Assembly: GCF_023715505.1 (NCBI RefSeq)
Contig: NZ_JAMBOH010000002.1
Location: 372,001-436,000, forward strand
DNA length: 64,000 nt
DNA from: Neobacillus cucumis
Lineage (GTDB): Bacteria; Bacillota; Bacilli; Bacillales_B; DSM-18226
Direction of reading: 5' to 3'
Position 1 is the first letter of the stretch. Each line of letters starts with the position of its first letter. A program made the translations under genes and the position numbers. Positions 55,420 to 63,963 of this stretch are shown one piece after another. The notes beneath the pieces were generated by a model, which saw nothing but the letters and a program-made list of their open reading frames with translations, did not search any database and was not told where the DNA came from.

Positions 55420-55592
55420 GTCTAGCTCCAGCGACTAGGGGCTCGGGATCATAAGCTTATCCAGTTGCGGCTCCTTGGGACTAGAGCCATAAACCGCCAC
55501 TTTTAGGTCAATCCATCAAGAAGGCTGAAGAACAGCCTTCCCGCCGGCTCGTCTGTAGCCTTGCGCCCCTGTTCAAGGCGCTTACGCTTTTC
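55420..55592 (-). repeat. Dispersed element, copy 9 (inverted orientation, expanded)
   Basis: Starts TCTAGCTCCAGCGACTAGGG and ends GTTCAAGGCGCTTACGCTTT on the plus strand, which is the element in reverse. It includes CCGCCGGCTCGTCTGTAGCC and a TCCTTGGGACTAGAGCC block shared with copy 2. Confidence 0.8.
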
Positions 55593-55596
55593 TGTT

Positions 55597-55962
55597 TTAG
55601 CATTCTTCTGGTGTACCAGTTGCAGTTGCAGTACGGAATGAAGAACCGCAGCCGCATGAAGCGATGGCGTTTGGATTATCAATCGTAAATCCGCCGCCCA
55701 TCATTGATTCTTTATAGTCTATTTTTGTACCATTCAATATCGGGGCACTTTCTTTATCAACTAGAACAGTAATTCCATATTGTTCAAACTGAAGGTCATC
55801 CTCATTTACTTCATGTTCAAAGCCCATTCCATAAGATAGGCCGCTGCATCCGCCGCCTTTTACACTAACTCGTAAAAAGGCACCTTCCTCTTCGTTATGC
55901 TTCATCATTTCTTTTATGTGTAATGATGCCGCTTCAGTCAGGATCACAATTTCTTTACTCAT
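55597..55962 (-). CDS. yutM: HesB/IscA-family Fe-S carrier (YutM)
   Basis: 121 aa, A-type carrier. The three conserved cysteines are in GGGCSGLSY and SCGCGSS; FTIDNPNA precedes the last pair. It should accept and deliver Fe-S clusters. ATG 55962 has GGAGG 7 nt upstream; an ATG one codon earlier is closer. The yut region also holds a NifU-type protein (yutI), so Fe-S assembly functions cluster here. Confidence 0.93.
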   Translation of the reverse strand: MSKEIVILTEAASLHIKEMMKHNEEEGAFLRVSVKGGGCSGLSYGMGFEHEVNEDDLQFEQYGITVLVDKESAPILNGTKIDYKESMMGGGFTIDNPNAIASCGCGSSFRTATATGTPEEC

Positions 55963-56062
55963 CATAACTCCTCCTTCTCCGCCTGCTTTTAATTTAGTAT
56001 ATACACTTATAATTCAAGTCTCAACTGAATCAAAGCACAAATTTTTAACTACCGCATTATAT

Positions 56063-56087
56063 AAAAAGGAGCATAATTTGCTCCTTC
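56063..56087 (-). terminator. Terminator of yuzB
   Basis: AAGGAGCA and TGCTCCTT pair perfectly, with TTTTTAT following on the minus strand. Confidence 0.88.
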
Positions 56088-56088
56088 A

Positions 56089-56328
56089 TTAAAACATTGG
56101 ATTTTCTTCCAAGTATTGATAAATATTATCAACCAGATCCTCAGGAGTATCTCCTGTGACAACCTCTCCATTTACGAGTGCATAAAGAGAGAGGGCACAT
56201 TTTCCACAGTATCCTAGACATCCATATTCAATAATATCCAGATTCGAATCTCTTTGAAGTTTTTCAAGTGCCTTTTGAGCACCGTTTGCCAAGTTGCTAA
56301 TGCAAAATTCAATGATCGGTTTAATCAA
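56089..56328 (-). CDS. yuzB: YuzB family protein (DUF1450)
   Basis: 79 aa. A thioredoxin-like small protein with four cysteines ([17 protein letters not shown]) and the family ending EENPMF. TTG 56328 has GAGAGG 8 nt upstream and gives the expected start MIKPIIEFC; a GTG at 56337 overlaps that site. Cys arrangement suggests a 2Fe-2S or Zn site, not proven. Confidence 0.88.
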   Translation of the reverse strand: MIKPIIEFCISNLANGAQKALEKLQRDSNLDIIEYGCLGYCGKCALSLYALVNGEVVTGDTPEDLVDNIYQYLEENPMF

Positions 56329-56539
56329 TGTTTTCACCTCTCCACACCTACTTATCCTACTCCATTAAAGTAAAACCGTCAAATACCACGTTCTCTATAT
56401 ACTTGTCAAGAACCAAATAAATGATGTTGTTATTTGGACACATTTTAGATATACTCTAATTTGGTTATGCTATATAATATTATTCTACTATTTTTTTGCG
56501 AAAGATACATAAAGCCTGATAAACAAAGGGGTAATAACC

Positions 56540-57607
56540 ATGAAAAACCTTGTGATTCTCGGTGGCGGCTATGGTGGAATGAAAATTCTTAACGAACTTC
56601 TTCCCAACCATTTGCCTGAAGATGTTACCATCACACTTGTCGATCGTGTTCCGTATCATTGTTTAAAGACGGAATACTACGCCTTAGCTGCCGGAACCAT
56701 TTCTGATAAAGAAGTGCGGGTAGCTTTTCCTGAACACCCACGCTTGATGATTAAATATGGCGAAGTATCGGGAATTGATACAAACGAACGTAAAGTGATC
56801 TTGAAGGATGCTGAACCAATTCAATATGATGATCTAGTGATTGGTCTTGGCTGTGAAGATAAGTATCATGATGTCCCGGGAGCAGCTGAATTTACTCATA
56901 GCATTCAATCGATTGAAAAAGCCCGTCTTACCTATTCCCTCTTAAACAACCTTGGCCCAGGCTCTGTTGTTGGAATTGTCGGGGCAGGATTAAGCGGTGT
57001 TGAATTAGCAAGTGAGCTAAGTGAAAGCCGTGAAGACCTTCAAATAAAATTATTTGATAGAGGTAAACACATTTTATCTTCATTCCCCGAAAGATTAAGT
57101 AAATATGTTGAGAATTGGTTTATCCGGAATAATGTTGAAATTATTAACCAATCCAATATTACAAAGGTGGAAGAAGGGCGTTTGTATAACCACGACGAGC
57201 CGATTGATTGTGACGTTATTGTTTGGACGGCTGGAATTCAAGCGAATCAGATCGTCCGCCAAATAGACGGAGAAAAAGACCGTTTAGGAAGATTAATTGT
57301 CACACCTCATCACCACTTACCGAATGATGAACATGTGTTTATTGTCGGTGACTGTGCCAGCTCATCGCATGCCCCAAGTGCACAATTAGCTGAAGGGCAG
57401 GCAGAACAAATTGTCGAAGTATTAAGAAAGCGCTGGAATGGTGAACCACTGCCTGCCGAATTCCCGCCGATTAAACTAAAAGGCGTACTTGGCTCGCTTG
57501 GAAAAAAACAAGGCTTTGGGCTCATGGCTGACCGGGCTATCACCGGACGTGTCGCCCGTATCTTAAAATCGGGAATTTTATGGCTATATAAATTTCATAA
57601 CGGGTAA
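56540..57607 (+). CDS. yutJ: NADH dehydrogenase-like flavoprotein (YutJ)
   Basis: 355 aa. LVILGGGYGGMKILNEL (FAD), VVGIVGAGLSGVELASEL (NAD) and HVFIVGDCASSSHAPSAQLAEGQ are present. Paralog of YumB in the same window with a shorter C-terminus. ATG 56540 follows AAAGGGG. Probably a second quinone-linked or soluble NADH oxidoreductase. Convergent with yuzD. Confidence 0.9.
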   Translation: MKNLVILGGGYGGMKILNELLPNHLPEDVTITLVDRVPYHCLKTEYYALAAGTISDKEVRVAFPEHPRLMIKYGEVSGIDTNERKVILKDAEPIQYDDLVIGLGCEDKYHDVPGAAEFTHSIQSIEKARLTYSLLNNLGPGSVVGIVGAGLSGVELASELSESREDLQIKLFDRGKHILSSFPERLSKYVENWFIRNNVEIINQSNITKVEEGRLYNHDEPIDCDVIVWTAGIQANQIVRQIDGEKDRLGRLIVTPHHHLPNDEHVFIVGDCASSSHAPSAQLAEGQAEQIVEVLRKRWNGEPLPAEFPPIKLKGVLGSLGKKQGFGLMADRAITGRVARILKSGILWLYKFHNG

Positions 57608-57611
57608 TAAG

Positions 57612-57645
57612 AAAGCATTCCAGGCTGAGTCTGGAATGCTTTTTA
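57612..57645. terminator. Bidirectional terminator between yutJ and yuzD
   Basis: AAAGCATTCCAG and CTGGAATGCTTT form a perfect 12-bp stem. Confidence 0.92.
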
Positions 57646-57972
57646 TGGTTGTGCTATATATCCGTATTTTTCAAGTTCTGCAAAAATGGTTTTCAAGCGA
57701 GGATTCCCTTCGCCGACGATTTTCTCATTAATGACGACAACTGGATAAAACAAATCCTCCTCAATCACCCGTTTGGCAAACGTTATTTTTTCGCTTTCAC
57801 CAGATGGCTGATAAATATCCACATACGTCATCTTAAATGGCTGATTCGGAAACTTTCTGCTAATGGCCGCTTCCAGCCATTCAAAGGTCTCTTTTGATGA
57901 TGGTAAATTCACACAGCTCGGGCATAAGGTCTCAGCACCGTATAAGACAATTTCTACTTTATTTGTTCCCAT
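57643..57972 (-). CDS. yuzD: YuzD family protein (DUF1462, thioredoxin-like)
   Basis: 109 aa. LYGAETLCPSCVNLPSS has a CxxC pair at the N-terminus, followed by a glutaredoxin-like sequence ending VINEKIVGEGNPRLK. ATG 57972 is preferred: AGGAATG precedes it and family members are about 108 aa. Likely a small redox or metal-handling protein; partner unknown. Confidence 0.88.
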   Translation of the reverse strand: MGTNKVEIVLYGAETLCPSCVNLPSSKETFEWLEAAISRKFPNQPFKMTYVDIYQPSGESEKITFAKRVIEEDLFYPVVVINEKIVGEGNPRLKTIFAELEKYGYIAQP

Positions 57973-58122
57973 CAAAATCATTCCTGTCATTTTTCTTTTA
58001 TTTTAAACAAAAAGTAAGATAAAAACTAAAATAATGTTTTTTAATGTGTATTTTCCTAATTTCTGAGAATGGATTTTTAGCACCAACCACATTATAATAT
58101 AATTAGGAAAGGAGTCGATCAT

Positions 58123-58362
58123 ATGGCAACAGAAACTGAAGTATTTGAGCAAGTTCAAGAAGTATTAGATAAATTACGTCCATTTCTTCTTCGTGACGGC
58201 GGAGATTGTGAATTAGTAGATGTAGAGGAAGGTATTGTAAAACTTCGTCTATTAGGTGCTTGCGGCAGCTGCCCTAGTTCTACCATTACACTAAAAGCCG
58301 GTATCGAAAGAGCCCTTCTTGAAGAAGTTCCTGGCATTGTAGAAGTTGAACAAGTATTCTAA
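58123..58362 (+). CDS. yutI: NifU C-terminal domain Fe-S scaffold (YutI)
   Basis: 79 aa, single Nfu domain. [20 protein letters not shown] and [18 protein letters not shown] hold the CxxC cluster site. It probably assembles or carries Fe-S clusters together with YutM. AAAGGAG precedes ATG 58123. Monocistronic; a dispersed repeat copy follows. Confidence 0.95.
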   Translation: MATETEVFEQVQEVLDKLRPFLLRDGGDCELVDVEEGIVKLRLLGACGSCPSSTITLKAGIERALLEEVPGIVEVEQVF

Positions 58363-58365
58363 TAT

Positions 58366-58487
58366 CAAAAGCGGAAGCGCCTTGAACAGGGGCGCAAGGC
58401 TACAGTCGAGCCGGCGAGTAGGCTGCTCTTTGGCCTTCTTGACGGATTGGCTGTAGACCTCTGAGCCCCTAGGCGCTGGAGCCGGAT
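58366..58487 (+). repeat. Dispersed element, copy 10
   Basis: AAAAGCGGAAGCGCCTTGAA left end and GGCGCTGGAGCCGGAT right end, with core TCGAGCCGGCGAGTAGGCTG and GGCCTTCTTGACGGATTGGC. Confidence 0.85.
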
Positions 58488-58507
58488 GTTTTTAACTAAA
58501 AATAGAA

Positions 58508-58546
58508 AGAAAAGCGATTGCCAAGAGCGGCAGTCGCTTTTTTTTC
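58508..58546. terminator. Bidirectional terminator
   Basis: AAAGCGATTGCC and GGCAGTCGCTTT (one G-T) with T runs; ends the 2-hydroxyacid dehydrogenase gene. Confidence 0.88.
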
Positions 58547-58549
58547 TAT

Positions 58550-59539
58550 TTATCCTTTTACTAAGGGCCGCCAGTCTTTATTAACTAATGTCTTTGGCTC
58601 TTTTCCGTCTAAGGTAGATATTATATTTTCAACACACAACTGGACCATTGCTGTCCTGGTCTCTGTACTTGAACTTCCAATATGAGGAAGGGCAACGACA
58701 TTCGGAAGTTTTAATAACGGATGGTCTGCTGTGATAGGTTCCTTTTGAAACACATCTAGTCCTGCTCCGGCAATCTCCCCAGCGATAAGGGCTTCATATA
58801 ATGCCTGTTCATCGACGACTGCTCCTCTTGAGACATTAATAAAAATGGCAGACTGCTTCATTTTCTGGAAGACTTCCCGGGTAAACATGTTACTTGTCTC
58901 AGGTGTAAGAGGTGTTAGACAGATAATGAAATCTGACTGCTTCACAAGATCCTCAAAAGATGCGTAAGTAACCCCTAATTGCTTCTCTGCTTTAGGTTTT
59001 CTTGTCCGGTTAAAATATAGGATGTTCATGTCAAATCCTGTTGCCCGTTTCGCAACAGTTTCACCGATCCTCCCCATTCCGACAATCCCAAGTGTTTTAT
59101 GGTGAATATCGTTACCGGCTAAAAGAAAAGGACTCCAAGCTTGCCATTTTCCCTCTTTTACAAACTCTGCCGCTTCCACAATTCTTCGGGCAGCTGCCAT
59201 TAACAGGGCAAACGTTAAGTCTGCGGTCGTATCGGTCAGGACATCCGGTGTATTGCAGACGGCGATTCCTTTTTCACTAGCTGTTTTTAAATCAATATTA
59301 TTAAATCCAACAGCAAGGTTTGCTACAACCTTTAGATTTTTTCCCGCTGTTAGAACACTTTCATCTATGGAATCCGCCAATACGGTAAAAAGGGCATCTG
59401 CCTTTTTAGCTTCTTCCATTAAGATCTCTCTTGGGACAGGAATATCATCATGTTTCCACATCTGTACGTCATATTTTTCTTTTAATGGATTCACTAGTGC
59501 ATCTGGAAGCTTTCTCGTAATATAAATATAGGGCTTCAT
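58550..59539 (-). CDS. D-2-hydroxyacid dehydrogenase (glyoxylate/hydroxypyruvate reductase type)
   Basis: 329 aa. NLAVGFNNIDLKTA, the Rossmann motif GIVGMGRIGETVAKR, NVSRGAVVDEQAL with catalytic Arg, and LPHIGSSS with catalytic His. NAD(P)H-dependent reduction of glyoxylate, hydroxypyruvate or 2-ketogluconate is expected; the sequence resembles B. subtilis YvcT and GRHPR. AAGGATG lies before ATG 59539. It interrupts the otherwise B. subtilis-like yut gene order. Confidence 0.88.
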   Translation of the reverse strand: MKPYIYITRKLPDALVNPLKEKYDVQMWKHDDIPVPREILMEEAKKADALFTVLADSIDESVLTAGKNLKVVANLAVGFNNIDLKTASEKGIAVCNTPDVLTDTTADLTFALLMAAARRIVEAAEFVKEGKWQAWSPFLLAGNDIHHKTLGIVGMGRIGETVAKRATGFDMNILYFNRTRKPKAEKQLGVTYASFEDLVKQSDFIICLTPLTPETSNMFTREVFQKMKQSAIFINVSRGAVVDEQALYEALIAGEIAGAGLDVFQKEPITADHPLLKLPNVVALPHIGSSSTETRTAMVQLCVENIISTLDGKEPKTLVNKDWRPLVKG

Positions 59540-59620
59540 CTCGTGTCACATCCTTGGGCAGTTTTACTAGTAGTGTAACATATTTTCTATGTGAGGCTTC
59601 CTTTTAACAATTAGATTGGA

Positions 59621-60637
59621 TTATTTTGTGTAAAGCCAATCTAGCGATGGAAGGTGTAATTGTTTGATTGGAGCACCGGATATTGGGTAGAACTCTGCTA
59701 AAAATCGTTCATAATCACTGGCTTGCCGTAATATTTTACTTAACCGTTCTTCCAGTATTTTCTTTTCCTGTTCAGAACGGGTGATATAATAACTCTCAAT
59801 ACAATCAAAGTAGTGAAGCGGAAAAACTAATCGTGCATAGAGCAACCGCCATGAAAACGAGGATAACGGCGAAATGCTTTGATAATCTTTATAAAAGTTC
59901 CTTAATTCGACTTGATAGGTTTGGATGTTGCGAAAATATCGTTCCCTCGTCCACTCGGCCAAGTCTCGGCTCCGATGATCAAATACCCAATCAAACGGAT
60001 TTTTTATCATGTACTTGTCATAAGGCCCCCAGGTTTTACTTGTAAACCGCTCATGACAAACGGTCCCGCTATCCGTTTCGTTCGGTTCGTCATCAATTTC
60101 CGTATCGACTAAATATTGAATGGCATTCTCTGTCAGACCTAAATAATAAGGGAAAGAATCAACAAACATCCGCTCAAATTCATCTTCCGGTGATTGAAAT
60201 AAAAGACCATTCCAAACCCTTTCCATTTGCTCAAGGCGTTTTTCCCATAATGTTTTCCATTGTCCAATCCGGCTTGCCCTTTCAATTTGAAACGGAACCC
60301 TTCTGCCTCGTTCATGGAACCTGGCAAGCTTACGTCCTAACTTGATTTTTCGCTGTTCTTCCACTTGCCGGTTTGCTAGTACGCAATATTGATTTTGTTC
60401 CCAAGTGGTAATTAAGCTGCCTTCTTTTGACTGTAAAAAAATGGGCACATTTTGGTCCCCATAATTTCGTAAATGTTCCGCAATCTTTTCCAGTTCTGAT
60501 ATATCCTCTTCTGCCTTCCCTGCCGGTTTAGAAATCAAGTAAAGCCAGCCATTTCCCCGCAATGCCTCATACACATCTAACTTCACATATTCTTCTACCG
60601 TGACCCCATATTGATTCTCCAGCATTTTTTGAAGCAT
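59621..60637 (-). CDS. yutH: Spore coat-associated protein YutH (CotS-family kinase fold)
   Basis: 338 aa. Long helical protein resembling the CotS/YutH family of kinase-like spore coat proteins: LGRKLARFHERGRRVPF and the TVCHERFTSKTWGPYDKYMIKNPFDWVFDHRSRDLAEW region (residues about 194-231), where HERF replaces the canonical HGD loop. ATG 60637 has GAGG 6 nt upstream. A sporulation coat role is known for B. subtilis YutH. Confidence 0.88.
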   Translation of the reverse strand: MLQKMLENQYGVTVEEYVKLDVYEALRGNGWLYLISKPAGKAEEDISELEKIAEHLRNYGDQNVPIFLQSKEGSLITTWEQNQYCVLANRQVEEQRKIKLGRKLARFHERGRRVPFQIERASRIGQWKTLWEKRLEQMERVWNGLLFQSPEDEFERMFVDSFPYYLGLTENAIQYLVDTEIDDEPNETDSGTVCHERFTSKTWGPYDKYMIKNPFDWVFDHRSRDLAEWTRERYFRNIQTYQVELRNFYKDYQSISPLSSFSWRLLYARLVFPLHYFDCIESYYITRSEQEKKILEERLSKILRQASDYERFLAEFYPISGAPIKQLHLPSLDWLYTK

Positions 60638-60879
60638 CCTCACACCTCGCCTTATTTACCTGTTTTACTCTATGTATATGTATAGCAACAAAAAACTTGT
60701 TGTTTTTAAAAATAGTGAATAGGCTAAATAAAGCAGGGAATTATAACATTTTAGTTTGTTGATTGGAACTGCAATTGCATAATTTAAGGGAAAATCGTAT
60801 ATATATAGTGAAAATAGAAAGTGCTGGAACTATTGTTATTACTACCCGATTTTATTTCACAAGGAAAAGGTGATCAGGA

Positions 60880-61392
60880 ATGGCAAACGACAAAAAAGTG
60901 GATCTAACTGAGGAAACGGCACGCAAATGGTTGAAAGAAAGAGGCGTTGAAATAAAGGACATCGCGGATTTAGTCTTCTTTTTACAGGAAAAGTATCATA
61001 AAAATTTAAAAATGGAAGATTGTATTTCCAACGTGGAACGTGTTCTGTCAAAACGAGAAGTACAAAACGCGATTCTTACAGGTATTCAGCTAGACATGCT
61101 GGCTGAAAAAGGATTATTAGAAGAGCCGCTTCAATCGATCATCGGGACGGATGAGAGTCTTTATGGTGTAGATGAAATCCTCGCATTTTCGATTGTAAAT
61201 GTGTATGGTTCGATTGGTTTTACTAATTATGGCTACATTGATAAATTAAAGCCTGGCATTTTGGCTCATTTAAATGATAAATCAACTGGTGAATGTCATA
61301 CCTTCTTAGATGATATTGTCGGTGCGATCGCTGCGGCAGCGTCAAGCAGACTCGCCCATCGTGCCGCACATGAGGAAGAAGAAAACGCCTAA
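60880..61392 (+). CDS. yutG: YutG, PgpA-like phosphatidylglycerophosphatase family
   Basis: 170 aa, soluble looking N-terminal half then GYIDKLKPGILAHLNDKS and FLDDIVGAIAAAASSRLAHRAA. This matches the YutG/PgpA-type family as recalled; the classical PgpA enzymes are membrane proteins, so the lipid phosphatase role here is uncertain. AAGGTG lies before ATG 60880. Followed by a terminator and array 3. Confidence 0.82.
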   Translation: MANDKKVDLTEETARKWLKERGVEIKDIADLVFFLQEKYHKNLKMEDCISNVERVLSKREVQNAILTGIQLDMLAEKGLLEEPLQSIIGTDESLYGVDEILAFSIVNVYGSIGFTNYGYIDKLKPGILAHLNDKSTGECHTFLDDIVGAIAAAASSRLAHRAAHEEEENA

Positions 61393-61452
61393 AAGCTTTA
61401 AGCAATTTTCTAAAGGATTTCGTTTAACGATGTAACATTAAAAATGTAAACG

Positions 61453-61483
61453 AAAATGACTATCAAAAGGATAGTCATTTTTA
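61453..61483 (+). terminator. Terminator of yutG
   Basis: AAATGACTATC and GATAGTCATTT form a perfect 11-bp stem, then T. Confidence 0.88.
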
Positions 61484-61574
61484 TGTTTTAGGGATGTCTA
61501 TGGAATTAATATTGGAGTTCGCATTATTGGAGATAATGGCTGGTAAGCATTTTTACTACCAAATTGTGAAACCC

Positions 61575-61850
61575 AAAAATGCGGAATGGTTATTGACTAC
61601 CCTGTTCGCTCATTTTTTGGATCTACGGTCGTCAATAACCGCCATTGACTACCCTGTTGCCTCATTTTTCGGATTTACGGTCGTCAATAAGCGCGATTGG
61701 CTACCCTATTCGCTCATTTTTCGGATTTTCGGTCGTCAATAAGCGCGATTAACTACCCTGTTCGCTCATTTTGCAGATTTTCGGTCGTTAATAAGTGCGA
61801 TTGGCTACCCTGTTGCCTTATTTTTCGGATTTTCGGTCGTCAATAAGTCT
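61575..61850. repeat. 52-bp tandem array 3 (about six units)
   Basis: GGTCGTCAAT or GGTCGTTAAT recurs at 61627, 61679, 61731, 61783 and 61835, exactly 52 bp apart, with a degenerate unit from 61575. The junction folds: GGTCGTCAAT, loop AAGCGCG, ATTGGCTACC (61679-61705; eight Watson-Crick pairs, one G-T, one mismatch), then a 25-bp linker CTATTCGCTCATTTTTCGGA plus TTTTC. A plus-strand frame 61494-61742 through it is not a convincing gene. It lies between convergent yutG and yutF. Confidence 0.93.
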
Positions 61851-61900
61851 GCATAATTCATCACCGGATGGTTCTTTTTTCCGAATTAAATAATTCCCTT

Positions 61901-62665
61901 TTACACATCCCATTCGTCTAATGTATCAATGGAATACGTTGGCTTTCGGTCATATCCCGTTAGCAACTCTTTAGTGGTCACACCTGTATGAACGAGCAAT
62001 GTATCCATGCCGGCATTCATGCCCGCTAAGATGTCGGTATCATAATAATCCCCCACCATCAGCGTTTCTTCTTTAGAGGTACCTAATACCTTTAACGCCT
62101 GCTCCATAATAATCGCTTCGGGCTTACCGATAAAAGTAGGCTTTGTTTGCGTCGAAACTGCGATAACCGAGGTGAGCGAGCCATTTCCAGGGAGCAGTCC
62201 TCTCTCTGTTGGGATGGCAATATCTCCATTTGTTGAAATAAATTTCGCTCCATTACGGACTGCCAGACAGGCTACTGCCAGCTTTTCATAGCTTATCTCA
62301 CGGTCAATCCCGATGACAACAAAGTCGGCATCTTCCCCCGCAGCTCTAAAACCTTTCTCCTCAATTGCTGATTGAAGTCCCTCTTCCCCAATCACAAAAC
62401 ACCTTGCATCCTTTTTTTGTTCGGCAATATAATTAGCCGTCGCTTGACTTGTTGTAAAAACAAGCTGCTCCTCTGCCGGGATATCAAAGCTGTTTAATTT
62501 ATCCGCCACCTGCGCTGGTGTTCTGGAGGAATTATTAGTTACAAATAAATATGGAATATGTTTAGCCTTCAGTTTTTTCACAAAGTCAGACGCCGCCTCA
62601 ATCCGTTCTGTGCCTTTATACATCGTGCCATCTAAATCAATCAAGTAGCCTTTATATTTTTTCAT
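61901..62665 (-). CDS. yutF: HAD-superfamily IIA phosphatase (YutF, NagD-like)
   Basis: 254 aa. LIDLDGTMYKG is HAD motif I with the two catalytic Asp, VTNNSSRT motif II, IGKPEAIIMEQAL motif III and MVGDYYDTDILAGMNAGM motif IV. NagD-type cap between motifs II and III. Acts on a small phosphorylated metabolite; specificity unknown. AGGAG precedes ATG 62665. Confidence 0.92.
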   Translation of the reverse strand: MKKYKGYLIDLDGTMYKGTERIEAASDFVKKLKAKHIPYLFVTNNSSRTPAQVADKLNSFDIPAEEQLVFTTSQATANYIAEQKKDARCFVIGEEGLQSAIEEKGFRAAGEDADFVVIGIDREISYEKLAVACLAVRNGAKFISTNGDIAIPTERGLLPGNGSLTSVIAVSTQTKPTFIGKPEAIIMEQALKVLGTSKEETLMVGDYYDTDILAGMNAGMDTLLVHTGVTTKELLTGYDRKPTYSIDTLDEWDV

Positions 62666-62700
62666 TTGAAGAATCGCTCCTGTATATCGAATGTGATCTT

Positions 62701-62730
62701 AAAAGTGAAATAGACCGTATGAACGGTCCA
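62701..62730 (-). terminator. Possible terminator of yutE
   Basis: GGACCGT and ACGGTCT pair with a four-base loop on the minus strand; the following T tract (ATTTCACTTTT) is interrupted. Confidence 0.5.
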
Positions 62731-62734
62731 TTGA

Positions 62735-63172
62735 TTAGTTTTTAAACGCTGAAACAGGTCCTAATTCATTGACTAAATAATCACGGACATTGGTTGAAAA
62801 GCTCTCTAATTCGTGGAGATACTGTGAAAATTGTTCCTGCAGTTCGTGATGAGGAATCTCTAGATAATCCTGAACAAGGTTTTTCCGATACTGAATGAGA
62901 AGCTTTAAATTTTCACCTGTTGTTCCACTAATAACCTTTTCATCGATTAAGATATCAATAATATCCTCATAACTGCCAGGGTCACGCATGATAAACCCAT
63001 CGATCATGCTATTTCCAACATCTAAAATAGACTCAATCATCATTTGACATAGACGCTCCAAGGCTGCCTTTTCAAGAGGCGTTGAATATTCCTTTTGACC
63101 TCGGAATAGATGGATTTGTACTTCTAAATATTTCAGCATGCTTTCAATTTTTTCTCTATCAACAAAATACAC
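62735..63172 (-). CDS. yutE: HepT-like DUF86 protein (YutE), catalytic His replaced
   Basis: 145 aa helical protein of the DUF86/HepT (HEPN) family. The family RNase motif is R-x4-6-H; here the equivalent is RKNLVQDY, with Gln where the His is normally found. No MNT nucleotidyltransferase partner lies next to it, so a toxin-antitoxin role is unlikely. Start is GTG 63172. Conserved position beside yutF matches B. subtilis yutE. Confidence 0.85.
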   Translation of the reverse strand: MYFVDREKIESMLKYLEVQIHLFRGQKEYSTPLEKAALERLCQMMIESILDVGNSMIDGFIMRDPGSYEDIIDILIDEKVISGTTGENLKLLIQYRKNLVQDYLEIPHHELQEQFSQYLHELESFSTNVRDYLVNELGPVSAFKN

Positions 63173-63354
63173 CTAGTCCACTTCCTTCCACCGTTCTTAT
63201 TCTATGTAATCATTCCAGTTCTTATTGTATCACAAACCAAGCCTTTCAGAATTTTTAGCGGACAGAATTCATGAAACTTGTCCTCCCAACGTGAACGTAA
63301 ATTTGATACTATAGAGGAGATGGTAAATAGTTAAACCAAAAAGGAGACGAACGA

Positions 63355-63621
63355 ATGCAGGAACGTTTTTATTTATACGATGATACAGAAAATACCAAAA
63401 CACGATTTGTTAGTTTTGTTGGCGAAAACCAACGCTTTGATTTGGCCATTACGCAAACAAATCGCCATTATGGAAAATCGTTAGTTTTAGATATGCAAGG
63501 AAATCGTTTTGCCATTATTGGCCCAGATGACCTAGAGGAAGAAGGGTATTTAGAGTTTGCTTTTCAATTAAACGAAGAGGATGCAGAGGAATTGCGCAGC
63601 TTTTTGGCAGAAATCGTCTAA
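63355..63621 (+). CDS. DUF3055-like small protein
   Basis: 88 aa, acidic alpha/beta protein: FYLYDDTENTKTRFVSFVGE, LVLDMQGNRFAIIGPDDLEE and a C-terminal helix ending ELRSFLAEIV. From memory this is the DUF3055 family; the name is not certain. AAAGGAG precedes ATG 63355. Function unknown. Confidence 0.78.
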   Translation: MQERFYLYDDTENTKTRFVSFVGENQRFDLAITQTNRHYGKSLVLDMQGNRFAIIGPDDLEEEGYLEFAFQLNEEDAEELRSFLAEIV

Positions 63622-63678
63622 TGAACAACACATGTTTTTCACTCCACGGTCTCATAATAAGGGCAAAGGAGTGAAACC

Positions 63679-63963
63679 ATGACAAATAAAGGCTCAGAAG
63701 AATATACGGAATTATCAAATGTTGAAAAACAACAAAATTATCTTACGGCACAAGAGTTTCCTGAAGGTCCCTATGGTTCTCCAATTCGAAAAAATAAACC
63801 CGTTCAGAATAAAAGTACTCCGTGGGAAGACGGACAACGTTATTACAGCAATTTTAACTATGAAAATAAAACATTGCATCAGGATATACCACGGCAGATG
63901 GAGGGAGCCCATCCGACCCACGATGATCCGAATATAGATTATCAGGCACCTTATGACAATTAA
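63679..63963 (+). CDS. Hypothetical hydrophilic protein, 94 aa
   Basis: Polar, Asn/Tyr/Pro/Gln-rich, no hydrophobic segment: SPIRKNKPVQNKSTPWEDGQ, RYYSNFNYENK and a Pro/Asp-rich end. Likely intrinsically disordered. AAAGGAG lies 8 nt before ATG 63679. Composition would suit a spore-associated protein, but no family was recognised. A dispersed repeat starts just after the stop. Confidence 0.72.
   Translation: MTNKGSEEYTELSNVEKQQNYLTAQEFPEGPYGSPIRKNKPVQNKSTPWEDGQRYYSNFNYENKTLHQDIPRQMEGAHPTHDDPNIDYQAPYDN

Noticed and set aside
61494..61742. 82-codon plus-strand frame after yutG
   Set aside because: It begins after the yutG terminator without a good ribosome site and most of it is array 3 sequence.
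62735..63172. HepT-MNT toxin-antitoxin module
   Set aside because: No nucleotidyltransferase neighbour, catalytic His absent, and the gene sits in a conserved housekeeping block.
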